DNA of 64,000 bases from DASRIA01 sp963768885 (GCA_963768885.1 CAVYJN010000006.1:1178001-1242000), one strand, 5' to 3'. Positions 47,537-59,125 are shown, numbered from the stretch's first letter. Notes: a model not told the origin generated them from the letters alone. Numbers and translations: made by a program.

Positions 47537-50357
47537 ATGGCCCCTGGGCGTCAAACGCGCCGCCGCCGCCCACCGGATGCTGATGCAGGCGGGGCTCGCA
47601 CCGAGCTGATCGGCTACGCGGCCAGGATCCTCCTGGTGGCGGGCGCGTACTTCGGCACCGCCAAGCTCGGGCTGCAGCTCGCGTTCGAGCACGAGAGCAT
47701 CACAGCGGTCTGGCCGCCGACGGGCATCGCGCTCGCGGCGGTCGTGATCTGGGGCTACCGGATGTGGCCCGGCGTCGCGCTCGGCGCGGCGCTCGCGAAT
47801 GCCCTGACCGGGGACGTCCCGGCCGGGACGGTGCTCGGCATCACGGCCGGCAACACGCTCGAGGCCCTGGTCGGGGCCTACCTGCTGGTGCAGGTGGCGG
47901 GCTTCAGGCCCTCGCTCGACCGCGTTCGCGACGTGCTCGCGCTCGTCGTGCTGGGCGCCGGGCTCAGCACGATGGTGAGCGCCACGGTGGGCGTGACGAG
48001 CCTCTGGGCCGGGGGCGAGATCGACGCGGCCGGCGACCTGCCGTCGGCCTGGCGGGTCTGGTGGCTCGGGGACATGGCCGGCGACCTCCTGGTCGCGCCG
48101 TTCCTGCTCGTGCTCGCGAGCGGCGCGCGCCCGATCCTCCGACCCGTGAGAATCGTCGAGGCAGGCGCGCTCATGTGCGTGCTCGTCGGCCTCAGCCTGC
48201 TCGTCTTCTCCGAGGAGACCCCGTACACCTACCTGATCTTCCCGCCCCTGATCTGGGCGGCCCTGCGATTCGGTCAGCTCGGCGCGACGACCGCGAGCCT
48301 GGTCGTCGCGGGCATCGCGGTCGTCTTCACCGAGAGCGACACGGGGCCCGTTCGCGCGCGGCTCGCAGGACGACGCGCTGCTGCTCTCGCAGATGTTCAT
48401 GGGCGTCGCGGGCGCGACGACCCTCCTGCTCGCCGCGATCACGAGCGAGCGCAGGCGGGCGGAGTCGCAGCTTCAGAGCGCGCACGACAAGCTCGAGCTG
48501 AAGGTCGAGGAGCGCACGGCGCAGCTCGTGCGCTCGAACAAGGAGATCGAGCTCCAGGCGCTGATCGCGCGCAACATGGCCGAGGGCGTCTGCCTGATCA
48601 GGGCCGCCGACTCGACGATCGTGTACGCCAACCCGGAGTTCGAGCACATGCTGGGCTACGGTCCCCAGGAGCTCGACGGGAAGCACGTCACGGCGCTCGT
48701 CCATGACGACGGAGGCGTCGCCCCGGCGGAGGTGGCGCTGCGGATCACCCGGGAGCTGGAAGGAGCGGGCGACGCGACCTACGAGGTCCGCAACAGGCGC
48801 AAGGACGGCACGCCGGTCTGGTGCCGTGCGCACACGTCGTCGTTCGACCACCCGGAGTACGGCCGCGTCTGGGTCGCGGTCTACGAGGACATCACCCAGC
48901 GCAAGCGCGCGGAGGAGCGGTTCCGCGAGCTGCTGGAGTCGGCGCCGGACGCGATGGTGATCGTCAACGAGGACGGCGAGATCGTGCTGGTCAACGCGCA
49001 GGTCGAGACGGTCTTCGGCTACGGACGCGAGGAGCTGCTCGGCCGGCGGGTCGAGGTCCTGGTCCCCGAGCGCCGTCGCGGCACGCACGTCCTCGAGCGG
49101 GAGGGCTACGTGGCCGACCCGCACGCACGGCCGATGGGGGCGGGGCTCGACCTCTACGGCCGGCGCAAGGACGGGACGGAGTTCCCGGTCGAGGTCAGCC
49201 TCAGCCCGCTCCCGACCGAGGAAGGCCTGCTGATCTCGAGCGCGATCCGCGACGTCACGGAGCGCCGCCGGGCCGATGTGCTGCAGCGGAGCTTCGTCCC
49301 CGAGCGCCTCCCCGAGCCGCCGGGGGTGCGGCTCGCGGCCCGCTTCGTGCCGGGCGGCGCGGGCGTCGAGGTGGGCGGCGACTGGTACGACGTCTTCGAC
49401 GTCGACCACGGGAGCATCGGGCTGGTGATCGGCGACGTCGCGGGGCGGGGTGTCCAGGCGGCTGCCGTGATGGCGCAGCTGCGCAACGCCCTGCGCGCCT
49501 ACGCGCTCGACTCGCATCCGCCCGCGGCCGCCCTCGAGCGCCTCAACAGGGTCGCCTGCACCTTCGAGCACAGCGTGATGGCCACGCTGATCTTCCTCGT
49601 CTTCGATCCGGGCTCAGGTCTCGTCCGGCTCGCGAACGCCGGGCACCTGCCGCCGCTCCAGCTCAAGCCGGACGGCTCCACCAGGTTCCTGGACGAGGGG
49701 AGGTCGCTGCCCGTCGGGGCCCTTCCGGGAGCGCTCTACACCGAGGCCGAGTACCTGCTCGACCCGGGCTCCGCGCTGCTGCTCTACACGGACGGGCTCG
49801 TCGAGGAGCGCCGCGTCCCGATCGACGACGGCCTGGCGCGCCTCGCGGAGTGCGCGAGCACCGGACACGAGGACCTGGACGGCCTCTGCGACCGCCTGCT
49901 CGAGACGCTCGGGCCTGGCGGAGAGGACGACGTCGCGCTGCTGGCGCTCGCGCCGATCCAGCTCGTGCCGGGATGCCTGCGGCTGACCATGCCGGCCGAC
50001 CCCCTCACGCTCACCGCGCTGCGCCGCGCGCTGCGCCGCTGGCTGGCACAGTGCGAGGCGAGCGACGCCGAATGCAACGACATCGTGCTCGCGTGCAACG
50101 AGGCGTTCGCAAACGCGATCGAGCACGCATACGGTCCCGCCGACGGCTCGGTGGAGATGGACGCGACGCTGGCCGATCACGAGATCTCGATCACGGTCCG
50201 CGACTTCGGCCGCTGGCGCGAGCCGCGAGGGCACAACCGCGGACGTGGCCTGGGGCTCATGGAGGCGGTCATGGACTCGGTCAGCGTGACGAGGGGGGAG
50301 ACGGAGGGAACGCAGGTGAGGATGACCAGGAAGCTCAACGGGTCTCCCGACGCCTGA
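47537..50357 (+). CDS. MASE1-PAS-PAS-PP2C phosphatase-HATPase signalling protein (one frameshift)
   Basis: A large sensor. The N-terminal MASE1 membrane domain has about eight helices (ESITAVWPPTGIALAAVVIW, TYLIFPPLIWAALRFG). Then come a coiled coil, two PAS domains (AEGVCLIRAADSTIVYANPE, PDAMVIVNEDGEIVLVNAQ), a SpoIIE/PP2C phosphatase (AGVEVGGDWYDVFDVD, VIGDVAGRGVQAAAVMAQLR, LLLYTDGLVEER) and a C-terminal RsbW-like HATPase (NEAFANAIEHAYG, GRGLGLMEAVMD). It probably controls an anti-sigma partner switch. The frame breaks by one extra base at about 48350, between the membrane part and the coiled coil. Start ATG 47537, or GTG 47513. Confidence 0.8.
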
Positions 50358-50415
50358 GCCACGGCGCCCGGCCGCCTCGAGACCGCGGTGGTACGGTGGC
50401 ACGGCCGCTCCCGCG

Positions 50416-51849
50416 ATGCGACGCCTGAGCTCTCAAGACGCGTCATTCCTGCACCTCGAGGACCCGGTCAGCCACATGCACATCGGCTCCGTGGCGATCC
50501 TCGAGGGACCGCCCCCGTCCTACGACGAGCTCGCCGAGCGCGTGCGGGCGAATCTGCCGCTGGCCCCGCGCTACCGCCAGCGGGTCCACTTCGTGCCGCT
50601 CGCCCTGGGCCGGCCGGTCTGGGTGGACGATCCCCACTTCAACCTCGGCTACCACCTGCGCCGCACGGCCCTCCCGGACCCGGGCGGCGACGAGCAGCTT
50701 CGCCTGCTGATCGGGCGAGTCATGTCGCAGCAGCTCGATCGCCACAAGCCGCTCTGGGAGATGTGGATGATCGAGGGCCTCAGCGAGAATCGCTGGGCCC
50801 TGTTGACCAAGGTGCACCACTCGGTCGTCGACGGTGTCGCGGGCGCCGAGCTGCTGTCGGCGATCCTCGACGAGGAGCGCGAACCTGAGCGCGTGCCGCC
50901 GGAGCACTGGCGCTGCGAGCGTCAACCGTCCGGCGCGGAGCTCGCGCTCCGGGCGCTCGGCGACAGGGCGCTGAGTCCCGTCGCGGGCGTGCGATCGGCG
51001 CTCGGCTCGCCGGGCGCGGCAGTCGGGCGCGCGGTCGAAACGGCCCAGGGCCTCTTGACGATGGCCGGGATCCTGCGCGCGCCGCATGCGTCGTCGCTCA
51101 ACGGCCCGATCGGCCCGCACCGGCGCTGGGACTGGGCGCGGTCACAGCTGTCGGACGTCAAGCGGATCCGCAACGCGTTCGGGGGCACGGTCAACGACGT
51201 GGTGCTGACCGTGATCGCCGGAGGCTTCCGCGAGCTGCTCGTCTCGCGGGGGGAGCGGACCGACCGGGTCGTGCGCTCGCTGGTCCCCGTCTCGGTGCGC
51301 TCCGCCGAGGAGCGCGGCGACTACAACAACCGGGTCTCGGCGCTGTTCGCGGACCTGCCGGTGGGGATCGAGGACCCGGTCGAGCGGCTCGCCTCCGTCC
51401 GCGGGCAGATGGAGCAGTTGAAGCGCTCCCACGAGGCCGTGGCGGGCGACGTGCTCGTTGGCCTGTCCGGCTTCGCCCCGGCGATGCTGCTGGCGCTCGG
51501 CCTGCGAACGGCGACGCACGTGCCGCAGCGGAACGTCAACACGGTCACGACGAACGTCCCCGGGCCCCAGCGGCCGCTGTACGCGGCGGGCCGGCGGATG
51601 CTCGAGTGCCTTCCCTACGTGCCGCTGGGCGGCCACGTGCGGGTTGGCGTTGCGATCTTCTCGTACGACGGCGGGCTCAGCTTCGGCGTCACGGGCGATT
51701 ACGACCGGGCACCCGACCTCGGGGTCCTCTGCAGGGGGATCGAGCGCTCGATGGCCGCGCTGCTCGAGGCCGCCGAGGCCCGCGAGTCAGCCCCGCCGCC
51801 GAGCGCGCGCGCCGCGCAGCGACAGCCCGGCAGCGGAGCCCGAGGCTAG
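50416..51849 (+). CDS. Wax ester synthase/diacylglycerol acyltransferase
   Basis: A 477-residue WS/DGAT bifunctional acyltransferase. The catalytic motif HHSVVDG is at 134-140, preceded by LDRHKPLWEMWMIEGL. The C-terminal domain has GTVNDVVLTVIAGGFRELL, NNRVSALFADLPVGIEDPV and VTTNVPGPQRPLYAAGRRM. It makes storage triacylglycerols or wax esters from acyl-CoA, fitting the acyl-CoA dehydrogenase and synthetase genes nearby. Its end overlaps the convergent GST gene by 4 bases. Confidence 0.9.
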   Translation: MRRLSSQDASFLHLEDPVSHMHIGSVAILEGPPPSYDELAERVRANLPLAPRYRQRVHFVPLALGRPVWVDDPHFNLGYHLRRTALPDPGGDEQLRLLIGRVMSQQLDRHKPLWEMWMIEGLSENRWALLTKVHHSVVDGVAGAELLSAILDEEREPERVPPEHWRCERQPSGAELALRALGDRALSPVAGVRSALGSPGAAVGRAVETAQGLLTMAGILRAPHASSLNGPIGPHRRWDWARSQLSDVKRIRNAFGGTVNDVVLTVIAGGFRELLVSRGERTDRVVRSLVPVSVRSAEERGDYNNRVSALFADLPVGIEDPVERLASVRGQMEQLKRSHEAVAGDVLVGLSGFAPAMLLALGLRTATHVPQRNVNTVTTNVPGPQRPLYAAGRRMLECLPYVPLGGHVRVGVAIFSYDGGLSFGVTGDYDRAPDLGVLCRGIERSMAALLEAAEARESAPPPSARAAQRQPGSGARG

Positions 51850-52604
51850 GCGGCCACCACGTGCCGGTGCTGCGCGAAGAGCGCGAGCGCGTAGCGCCCG
51901 CGGGGTGCTCGCGCACGCGCTCGACGAACGCGGCCGTGTGCGGGCGGCAGCACGTCCGGCTGGGGAAGCGGGACGCCGTACCCGGGCGGCACCACGACCG
52001 CGGCGGATAGCGCTGCGAAGGTCAGGTCGGCCGCGCCGAAGCGCTCGCCGCACAGGTACGGGCGGCCGTCGGCGAGCAGCCCGGCGACGAAGTCGAGCTC
52101 GCGCCACACCGCCGCCTCGTCCTCGGTCTCGATCCCAGGCCGGATGTCGAGCGCGCGCCGGGCGAAGCGCACGACGAGCGGCCACCCGTAGCGGATCGCG
52201 CGGTCCTCCCATCGCGGCACGCCCTGGTTGTTGAACCGCAACATGAGCTTGCGCTGGGCGAGCATGTGGACGTACATGAGCCGCCGTCCCTTCGGCCCCA
52301 GTTCGTCGTCGAGGCGCCGGCACAGTTGCTCCACTTCGGCGCGCGCTGACGGCTCGGCGGGGAACAGCCGCTGCGCGGGCGGCGTGCGCTCGTCGACCCA
52401 GGCGAGGATCTCCGCCGAGTCGGCGAGCACTCCATCGGGCGTGACAAGTACCGGAACCGTGGCTCCGCCCCCGGCACGTCGTGCTGCGAGCCGGTGAATG
52501 CCCTGGACGTGGCGCTCCTCGCGATAGGGCATACCGATGCGCTCCAGAGCCCACCGCGCCTTCTCGCAGTAGTGGCTGATCGGAATCGTGATGAGCCGCA
52601 GCAC
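51846..52604 (-). CDS. Glutathione S-transferase-like protein with locally shifted C-terminus
   Basis: A 252-residue protein. Thioredoxin-like N-terminal domain with HYCEKARWALE, cis-Pro in GGATVPVLVTPDGVL and SAEILAWVDE, then an all-helical C-terminal domain (RPYLCGERFGAADLTFAAL). Between about 51895 and 51945 the frame gives Arg-rich nonsense (HGRVRRARARAPRG). The neighbouring frame gives a sensible helix (TAAFVERVREHPAGRYA). A compensating insertion and deletion therefore seem present. Actinobacteria often lack glutathione, so the thiol partner is open. Confidence 0.72.
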   Translation of the reverse strand: MLRLITIPISHYCEKARWALERIGMPYREERHVQGIHRLAARRAGGGATVPVLVTPDGVLADSAEILAWVDERTPPAQRLFPAEPSARAEVEQLCRRLDDELGPKGRRLMYVHMLAQRKLMLRFNNQGVPRWEDRAIRYGWPLVVRFARRALDIRPGIETEDEAAVWRELDFVAGLLADGRPYLCGERFGAADLTFAALSAAVVVPPGYGVPLPQPDVLPPAHGRVRRARARAPRGRYALALFAQHRHVVAA

Positions 52605-52611
52605 GCCGCGC

Positions 52612-52974
52612 TCAGAGGTCGACGATGACCTTGAACCCGCCCCAGAACATCCGCTTGGCGTCGAACGGCATGTCCTTCGAGCTCATCATGTCGGCCAGGC
52701 GCGGGTCCTTCATCACCTTGGCGTTGATCCGGTCGCGGTCCGCGCGCGACTTGAACACGATCCACGAGAATACGGCGACCTCGTCGGGCTTCTGCTTGAC
52801 GGCCTGCGGGAACGAGGTGACCTTCCCCGCCTTCACGTCGTCGGCGACGCATTCCCGGTATTCCAGCGCGCCGTGCTCGCGCCAGACCTTGCCCGCCTTG
52901 CGGGCCATCCGGCGGTAGGCATCGACCTTCTCCTTCGGGACCGGCAGGACGAATCCATCGACGTAGCTGGGCAT
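52612..52974 (-). CDS. DUF1428 family protein
   Basis: A 120-residue protein that starts MPSYVDGFVLPVPKEKVDAY and contains EHGALEYRECVADDV, FPQAVKQKPDEVAVFSWIVF, MMSSKDMPFDAKRM and WGGFKVIVDL, the conserved pattern of DUF1428 (YbaA-like dimeric alpha/beta barrel). Function unknown. A good gaggaggttc SD precedes the ATG. Seven bases separate it from the GST gene on the same strand. Confidence 0.88.
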   Translation of the reverse strand: MPSYVDGFVLPVPKEKVDAYRRMARKAGKVWREHGALEYRECVADDVKAGKVTSFPQAVKQKPDEVAVFSWIVFKSRADRDRINAKVMKDPRLADMMSSKDMPFDAKRMFWGGFKVIVDL

Positions 52975-53112
52975 CTGAACCTCCTCGATCGGTGGTGTTC
53001 GTATAGACCGGCCGGCGCGCGGCAACTCATCGGTTGCCGCGAAGGATGCCGGGTGCGGCGCTACCGGCGTGGCGGCGGGGGCCGGAGCCACCCTCCCTAC
53101 ACTTGATCGTCC

Positions 53113-54267
53113 ATGAGGAAGCTCGTGATCCTTGGCTCCACGGGGTCGATCGGCGTGCAGGCACTCGACGTCGTGGCCCGCAGCGACGACCTCCGGGTGG
53201 TTGGCCTGTCCGCGTCGACCAGCTCGGAGCGGCTGCTCGCGCAGGCCGCGGAGTTCGAGGTGCCGCGGGTGGCGCTCCATGACGAGGCCGCGGCCGAGCG
53301 GGCGCGTGGCGACTGGACGGGCGACGTGCTGTCGGGCGCCGAGGGCCTCGTCCGCCTGATCACGGAGTCCGGGGCCGACCTCGTCCTGAACGGGCTGGTC
53401 GGGTCCGCCGGGCTCGCGCCGACCGTCGCGGCGCTCGGCGAGGGCATCGACGTCGCGCTCGCCAACAAGGAGAGCCTCGTGGTCGGCGGCGACCTCGTGA
53501 TGCAGCTGGCCGAGGCCACCCGCGCGCGCGTGATCCCGGTCGACTCCGAGCACTCGGCGCTGCATCAACTGCTCGACCGGCAGGCCCCGGGGACGGTCGA
53601 GCGCATCGTCGTCACCGCGTCGGGCGGCCCCTTCCGGGGGATGAAGGCCGACGATCTGCGCGACGTCCAGGTGCGCGACGCGCTCGCGCACCCGACCTGG
53701 GAAATGGGCGGGAAGATCACGATCGACTCGGCGACGCTGATGAACAAGGGCCTCGAGGTGATCGAGGCGCACCACCTCTTCGGCATCGGCTACGACCGCA
53801 TCGGCGTGGTCGTGCATCCGGAATCGATCGTGCACGCGATGGTCCATCTCAACGACGGGGCCGTGCTCGCGCACCTCGGTCACCCCGACATGCGCGTGCC
53901 GATCTCCTACGCGCTGCACCATCCCGAGCGTGCCGACGTCCCGGTCAGGACGCTCGACCTCGCCGAAGTCGGGCGGTTGACCTTCGAGGCGCCGGACCTC
54001 GAGACCTTCCGCTGCCTCGCCCTGGCGCGTGACGCAGCGGCCGCCGGGGGCACAGCGCCCTGCGTGCTCAACGCCGCCAACGAGGTCGCGGTCCACGCCT
54101 TCCTCTCGGAGGCGCTCGGGTTCCTCGACATCGCGCGCGTGATCGAGGGGACCCTCGAGGCAACCGAGCCCGGCCCCCTGATCAGCTTCGAGGACCTCTA
54201 CGAGGCCGACGCCGAGGCGCGGCGCACCGCCTCTGCCCTCGTGCAGGGGCTGGCGGTGGGCGCTTGA
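53113..54267 (+). CDS. dxr: 1-deoxy-D-xylulose 5-phosphate reductoisomerase
   Basis: A 384-residue second enzyme of the MEP isoprenoid pathway (DXP to MEP with NADPH). NADPH site ILGSTGSIGVQALDVV; catalytic and metal motifs VDSEHSALHQ, TASGGPFRGM, MGGKITIDSATLMNKGLEVI; flexible-loop region VVHPESIVHAMVHLNDGAVL, then HPDMRVPISYAL. Its stop overlaps the TTG start of the site-2 protease gene, a widely conserved pairing. Confidence 0.96.
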   Translation: MRKLVILGSTGSIGVQALDVVARSDDLRVVGLSASTSSERLLAQAAEFEVPRVALHDEAAAERARGDWTGDVLSGAEGLVRLITESGADLVLNGLVGSAGLAPTVAALGEGIDVALANKESLVVGGDLVMQLAEATRARVIPVDSEHSALHQLLDRQAPGTVERIVVTASGGPFRGMKADDLRDVQVRDALAHPTWEMGGKITIDSATLMNKGLEVIEAHHLFGIGYDRIGVVVHPESIVHAMVHLNDGAVLAHLGHPDMRVPISYALHHPERADVPVRTLDLAEVGRLTFEAPDLETFRCLALARDAAAAGGTAPCVLNAANEVAVHAFLSEALGFLDIARVIEGTLEATEPGPLISFEDLYEADAEARRTASALVQGLAVGA

Positions 54268-55334
54268 GCTGGTTCCTGGCGTTCGCGGGGTTCGCCGTCC
54301 TCATCCTGTTGCACGAGTTCGGCCACTTCGTGGCGGCGAAGGCGACGGGCATGCGGGTCGAGCGCTTCGCGCTGTTCTTCCCGCCCTACCTGGCGCGGCA
54401 CCGGCGCGGTGAGACCGAGTACTGCGTCGGCGCCGTGCCGCTCGGCGGCTTCGTGAGGATCACCGGGATGAACCCGGAGGAGGAGCTTCCTCCGGACATC
54501 GCCCCGCGGGCCTACTACCACCAGCCCGTGTGGAAGCGCATCGTGGTGATCGGCGCCGGGCCGGCGGTCAACCTCCTGATCGCGTTCGTGCTGCTGTTCT
54601 TCCTCGCGTTCGGCGCCGCCGAGAGCGAGCCGCGCGTCGCCGACACTACGCCCGGATCCGCCGCCGCGCAGGCGCTGAAGCCGGGCGACCGCATCCTGTC
54701 GGTCGACGGCCGGCGCACGGAGGACCCGGCGGTGCTCGCGCGCCAGATCTCGAGCCACCGCTGCGAAGGACGCCAGCAGCCGGGGTGCCGCGCCGCGACG
54801 CCCGCGGTGGTGCGGATCGAACGCGACGGGGAGGTCCTCACCCTGCGGGTGCGCCCGCGCTACAGCGCCGAGGCCAAGCGCACGGTGATCGGGTTCGCCT
54901 TCGGCCGCAGGCCGCTCAACCCGAGCATCCCCGAGGCTGCGAACCTCTCGGTCGACCTGATGTGGACGGTCACGACGGGAACGATCGAGGCGATCTCCCA
55001 GATCTTCAACCCGGATCGCCGCGACGAGATCTCCGGGGTCGTGGGGAGCTACGAGGTGACCCGCCAGGCCTTCGAGTTCGACATGCGCAGGGCCCTCACG
55101 CTGCTCGCCCTGATCAGCCTCTCGCTCGGGGTCGTGAACCTCTTCCCGTTCCTGCCGCTCGACGGCGGCCACATCTTCTGGAGCGTCGTCGAGAAGCTGC
55201 GCGGGCGCCCGGTGCCCTACCGGATCATGGAGCAGAGCGGGGTGCTCGGCTTCATGCTCGTGATCTTCCTGTTCGTCGTCGGTTTCTCGAACGACATCGG
55301 GCGATTGACCGGGGACGGATTCAACGCGCGCTAG
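54264..55334 (+). CDS. rseP: M50 site-2 (RseP-like) membrane metalloprotease
   Basis: A 356-residue intramembrane zinc protease. HEFGH (residues 17-21) lies in the first helix; a PDZ domain (about 115-210: PGSAAAQALKPGDRILSVDG) follows; NLFPFLPLDGGHIFW is the third-ligand motif, then a last helix. The PDZ loop has a Cys-bearing insert (RCEGRQQPGC). It cleaves anti-sigma factors or signal peptides inside the membrane. TTG start overlapping dxr by 4 bases. Confidence 0.92.
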   Translation: MSWFLAFAGFAVLILLHEFGHFVAAKATGMRVERFALFFPPYLARHRRGETEYCVGAVPLGGFVRITGMNPEEELPPDIAPRAYYHQPVWKRIVVIGAGPAVNLLIAFVLLFFLAFGAAESEPRVADTTPGSAAAQALKPGDRILSVDGRRTEDPAVLARQISSHRCEGRQQPGCRAATPAVVRIERDGEVLTLRVRPRYSAEAKRTVIGFAFGRRPLNPSIPEAANLSVDLMWTVTTGTIEAISQIFNPDRRDEISGVVGSYEVTRQAFEFDMRRALTLLALISLSLGVVNLFPFLPLDGGHIFWSVVEKLRGRPVPYRIMEQSGVLGFMLVIFLFVVGFSNDIGRLTGDGFNAR

Positions 55335-55379
55335 CTGGGCGTTATGCTCGCGTGCGGGCGTCTTGAGAGGAGAGGTTTG

Positions 55380-57191
<1,812 letters not shown>

Positions 57192-57216
57192 CCGCGCCGG
57201 CGGCTACTCGCGGCAG

Positions 57217-57639
57217 CTACGCGGGGGCCTGCTCCGGAATCGCGCCCAGCTGCTGCATCATCGCCATCGCGTCCATCACGCCCCAGTGCTCCGTGGCCTG
57301 GCCGTCGCGGGTGCGGACGATGTCGATGCCCTCCATCTCGATCTTCTTCCCGGTCGGCGGCACTCCCATGAACTCACCCTGATGAGTCCCCGTCACGGTC
57401 ATCCGGGCACAAACCAGGTCCCCCTCGGCGAGCATCTCGTGAGGCTCCATGCGCAGATCGGGAAACGCGGAGCGGAACATCGCAAAGAACTGCTTGACGC
57501 CTTCCTTGTTGGGCTCGAGCCCCGGGAACTCCTCGTGCTCGACCAGGTCGTCGGCGAGGAGCTCGTCCAGCGCGGCGAGATTGCCCGCGCTCACCTCCTG
57601 GTAGAGACGACGCATGAGGCTCTTGGGGTCTTCGGACAT
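57217..57639 (-). CDS. SnoaL-like (NTF2-fold) ester cyclase family protein
   Basis: A 140-residue NTF2-fold protein: LMRRLYQEVSAGNLAALDEL, DDLVEHEEFPGLEPNKEGVK, FRSAFPDLRMEPHEMLAEGD, VCARMTVTGTHQGEFMGVPP and TEHWGVMDAMAMMQQLGA match the SnoaL-like polyketide cyclase / ester cyclase family. Substrate unknown. Downstream of, and on the same strand as, the broken reductase-like gene, 28 bases away. Confidence 0.85.
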   Translation of the reverse strand: MSEDPKSLMRRLYQEVSAGNLAALDELLADDLVEHEEFPGLEPNKEGVKQFFAMFRSAFPDLRMEPHEMLAEGDLVCARMTVTGTHQGEFMGVPPTGKKIEMEGIDIVRTRDGQATEHWGVMDAMAMMQQLGAIPEQAPA

Positions 57640-57667
57640 CGGCCTGCTCCTTTCCGGTGGATGAACA

Positions 57668-58236
57668 CTAGCGACCTTCTGCGCGCCGGTAGCGAACGTA
57701 GACGACGCCCCCGCCGAACGTCCGTCGTCTCGACCAGCTCCAGGTCGATCCGCTCGTCGAGAGCGGGGAAGTACGGCGTGCCGCCGCCCAGGACGATCGG
57801 GCTGACGAACAGCCGGTACTCGTCGACAAGGCCGAGCTTCACGAACGTGCAGGCAAGGCCGGCGCCGCCGACGGCCAGGTCCTTCCCCGGTTGCGCCTTC
57901 AGCCGCGCGACCTCTTCGACAGCTCCGTCCCGGGACCAGCCTGGCATTGCCCTCGACGTGCTCGAGTGTCTTCGAGAACACGACCTTCGGCACGGTTCTT
58001 CCAGATGCGGGCGAACTCGAGCACGTGCTCCGCGGCCGCCGGGTTCTCGTCAGCGGTCTCCCAGTACAGCATCACCTCGTACAGCCGCCGCCCGCAGAGG
58101 TGCGCGCCCATCTCCCCCGTCTGCTGGTTGTGGAACCGATGCAGCTCCTCGTCGGGCACCGACCAGTCGATCTCTCCGCGCGGCCGGCGATGAAGCCGTC
58201 CAGCGATACCCCCATCGAGTAGATCAGCTTCCTCAT
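57668..58236 (-). pseudogene. Dihydrofolate-reductase-like (RibD C-terminal) protein, four frameshifts
   Basis: Pieces in successive frames build one protein of about 188 residues: MRKLIYSMGVSLDGFIAG at the start, then IDWSVPDEELHRFHNQQTGE with GAHLCGRRLYEVMLYWETAD, then PKVVFSKTLEHVEGNARLV, then DGAVEEVARLKAQPGKDLAV with GGAGLACTFVKLGLVDEYRL, and last FGGGVVYVRYRRAEGR. This is the RibD-C/DHFR-like fold common in actinobacteria. Frames change near 58185, 57993, 57930 and 57725 (one loss, three gains of one base). Decay or poor sequence; each piece is still well conserved. Confidence 0.7.
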
Positions 58237-58304
58237 CACGACAATTCATACTGCACGACCACCTTTCCGCGCCGGCCGCGCTCAACCGCGATACTCCGCG
58301 ACAG

Positions 58305-58583
58305 ATGCCCGACACACCGACCCTGTTCGTTTGCCACGGCGATGACGGCGGCCCGCGGATCCATCCGTGCCGCCGGGTGCAGGAGGCGCTGCGCGCCGCC
58401 GGCATCGAGTACGACAAGGTGATCGCTGCCCACGGCAATCCGATCCCGTTCCTGCGCAAGGGCTCGCGTGACGCGCTGCGCGATGCGACCGGGGACACGA
58501 AGCTGCCGACGCTGAAGCTGCCGGACGGGACCGTCATAAAGCACTCGCGCGCCATCCTCTCCTGGATCGACCGGCAGAACTGA
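58305..58583 (+). CDS. Glutaredoxin/GST N-terminal-like protein
   Basis: A 92-residue thioredoxin-fold protein: PTLFVCHGDDGG, HPCRRVQEALRAAGIEYDKV, TKLPTLKLPDGTVIKHSRAI and LSWIDRQN match the GST N-terminal domain alone (single Cys in HPCRR, cis-Pro in KLPTLKL). Small stand-alone proteins of this type are frequent in actinobacteria. Divergent from the broken reductase gene. Confidence 0.78.
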   Translation: MPDTPTLFVCHGDDGGPRIHPCRRVQEALRAAGIEYDKVIAAHGNPIPFLRKGSRDALRDATGDTKLPTLKLPDGTVIKHSRAILSWIDRQN

Positions 58584-58619
58584 TCCCGAGTGGCGTTCGC
58601 GTGACACACTTGGTTGCCG

Positions 58620-59039
58620 ATGTCGGAAGAGAACGTGAAGATCATGCGAGCCGCATTCGAGGCGTGGAACGCGGGCCAAATGGACGCGGTTCGTGAGGCG
58701 TTCGACCCCGAGGCGATCATGCGCACCCCGGAAGGCTGGCCGGAACCGGGGCCGTACGTCGGGCGCGACGCAGTCATGCGCCAGCTCGAGCAGAATCGCC
58801 AGACCTGGGAAACGGACACATTTGAACTGATCAGCGACTTCATCGGTGTCGCGGACCGAGTTGTCGTGAGGGCGATCTGGCGAGGCGTTGGACACGGACC
58901 TGACCCGAACATGGAGTTCACGCACGTCTACACGCTGCGCAAGCGCAGGATCGTTTTCGTCGAGTACTTCTGGGACCACACGGAGGCTCTCGATGCAGTG
59001 GGGCTGCGGCGGCAGGATGTTGCCGCCGATCTCCCTTGA
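58620..59039 (+). CDS. NTF2-fold (SnoaL-like) protein, first tandem copy
   Basis: A 139-residue NTF2-fold protein: SEENVKIMRAAFEAWNAGQM, then MRTPEGWPEPGPYVGRDAVM, FELISDFIGVADRVVVRAIW and VYTLRKRRIVFVEYFWDHTE. It is a clear paralogue of the gene at 59126 (same GWPEPGPY and SDFI stretches). Ligand unknown. ATG 58620 is preferred over TTG 58614. Confidence 0.82.
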   Translation: MSEENVKIMRAAFEAWNAGQMDAVREAFDPEAIMRTPEGWPEPGPYVGRDAVMRQLEQNRQTWETDTFELISDFIGVADRVVVRAIWRGVGHGPDPNMEFTHVYTLRKRRIVFVEYFWDHTEALDAVGLRRQDVAADLP

Positions 59040-59122
59040 CCCTTCGCGACAGCAAGATCGTCCGAGTCGACAACTACGACGACCGCACGACAACCCTCGA
59101 AGCCGCACGACCGTCGGAGTAG
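59036..59122 (+). pseudogene. C-terminal remnant of a third NTF2-fold paralogue
   Basis: Between the two paralogues, a frame reads LRDSKIVRVDNYDDRTTTLE then AARPSE and a stop at 59120. This is the usual C-terminal strand-helix of SnoaL-like proteins (LRDGKIV..x..Y.DR.EALEAAG). No matching N-terminal part is in this frame upstream. It looks like the tail left after deletion or unequal crossing-over in a tandem array. Confidence 0.5.
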
Positions 59123-59125
59123 GTG

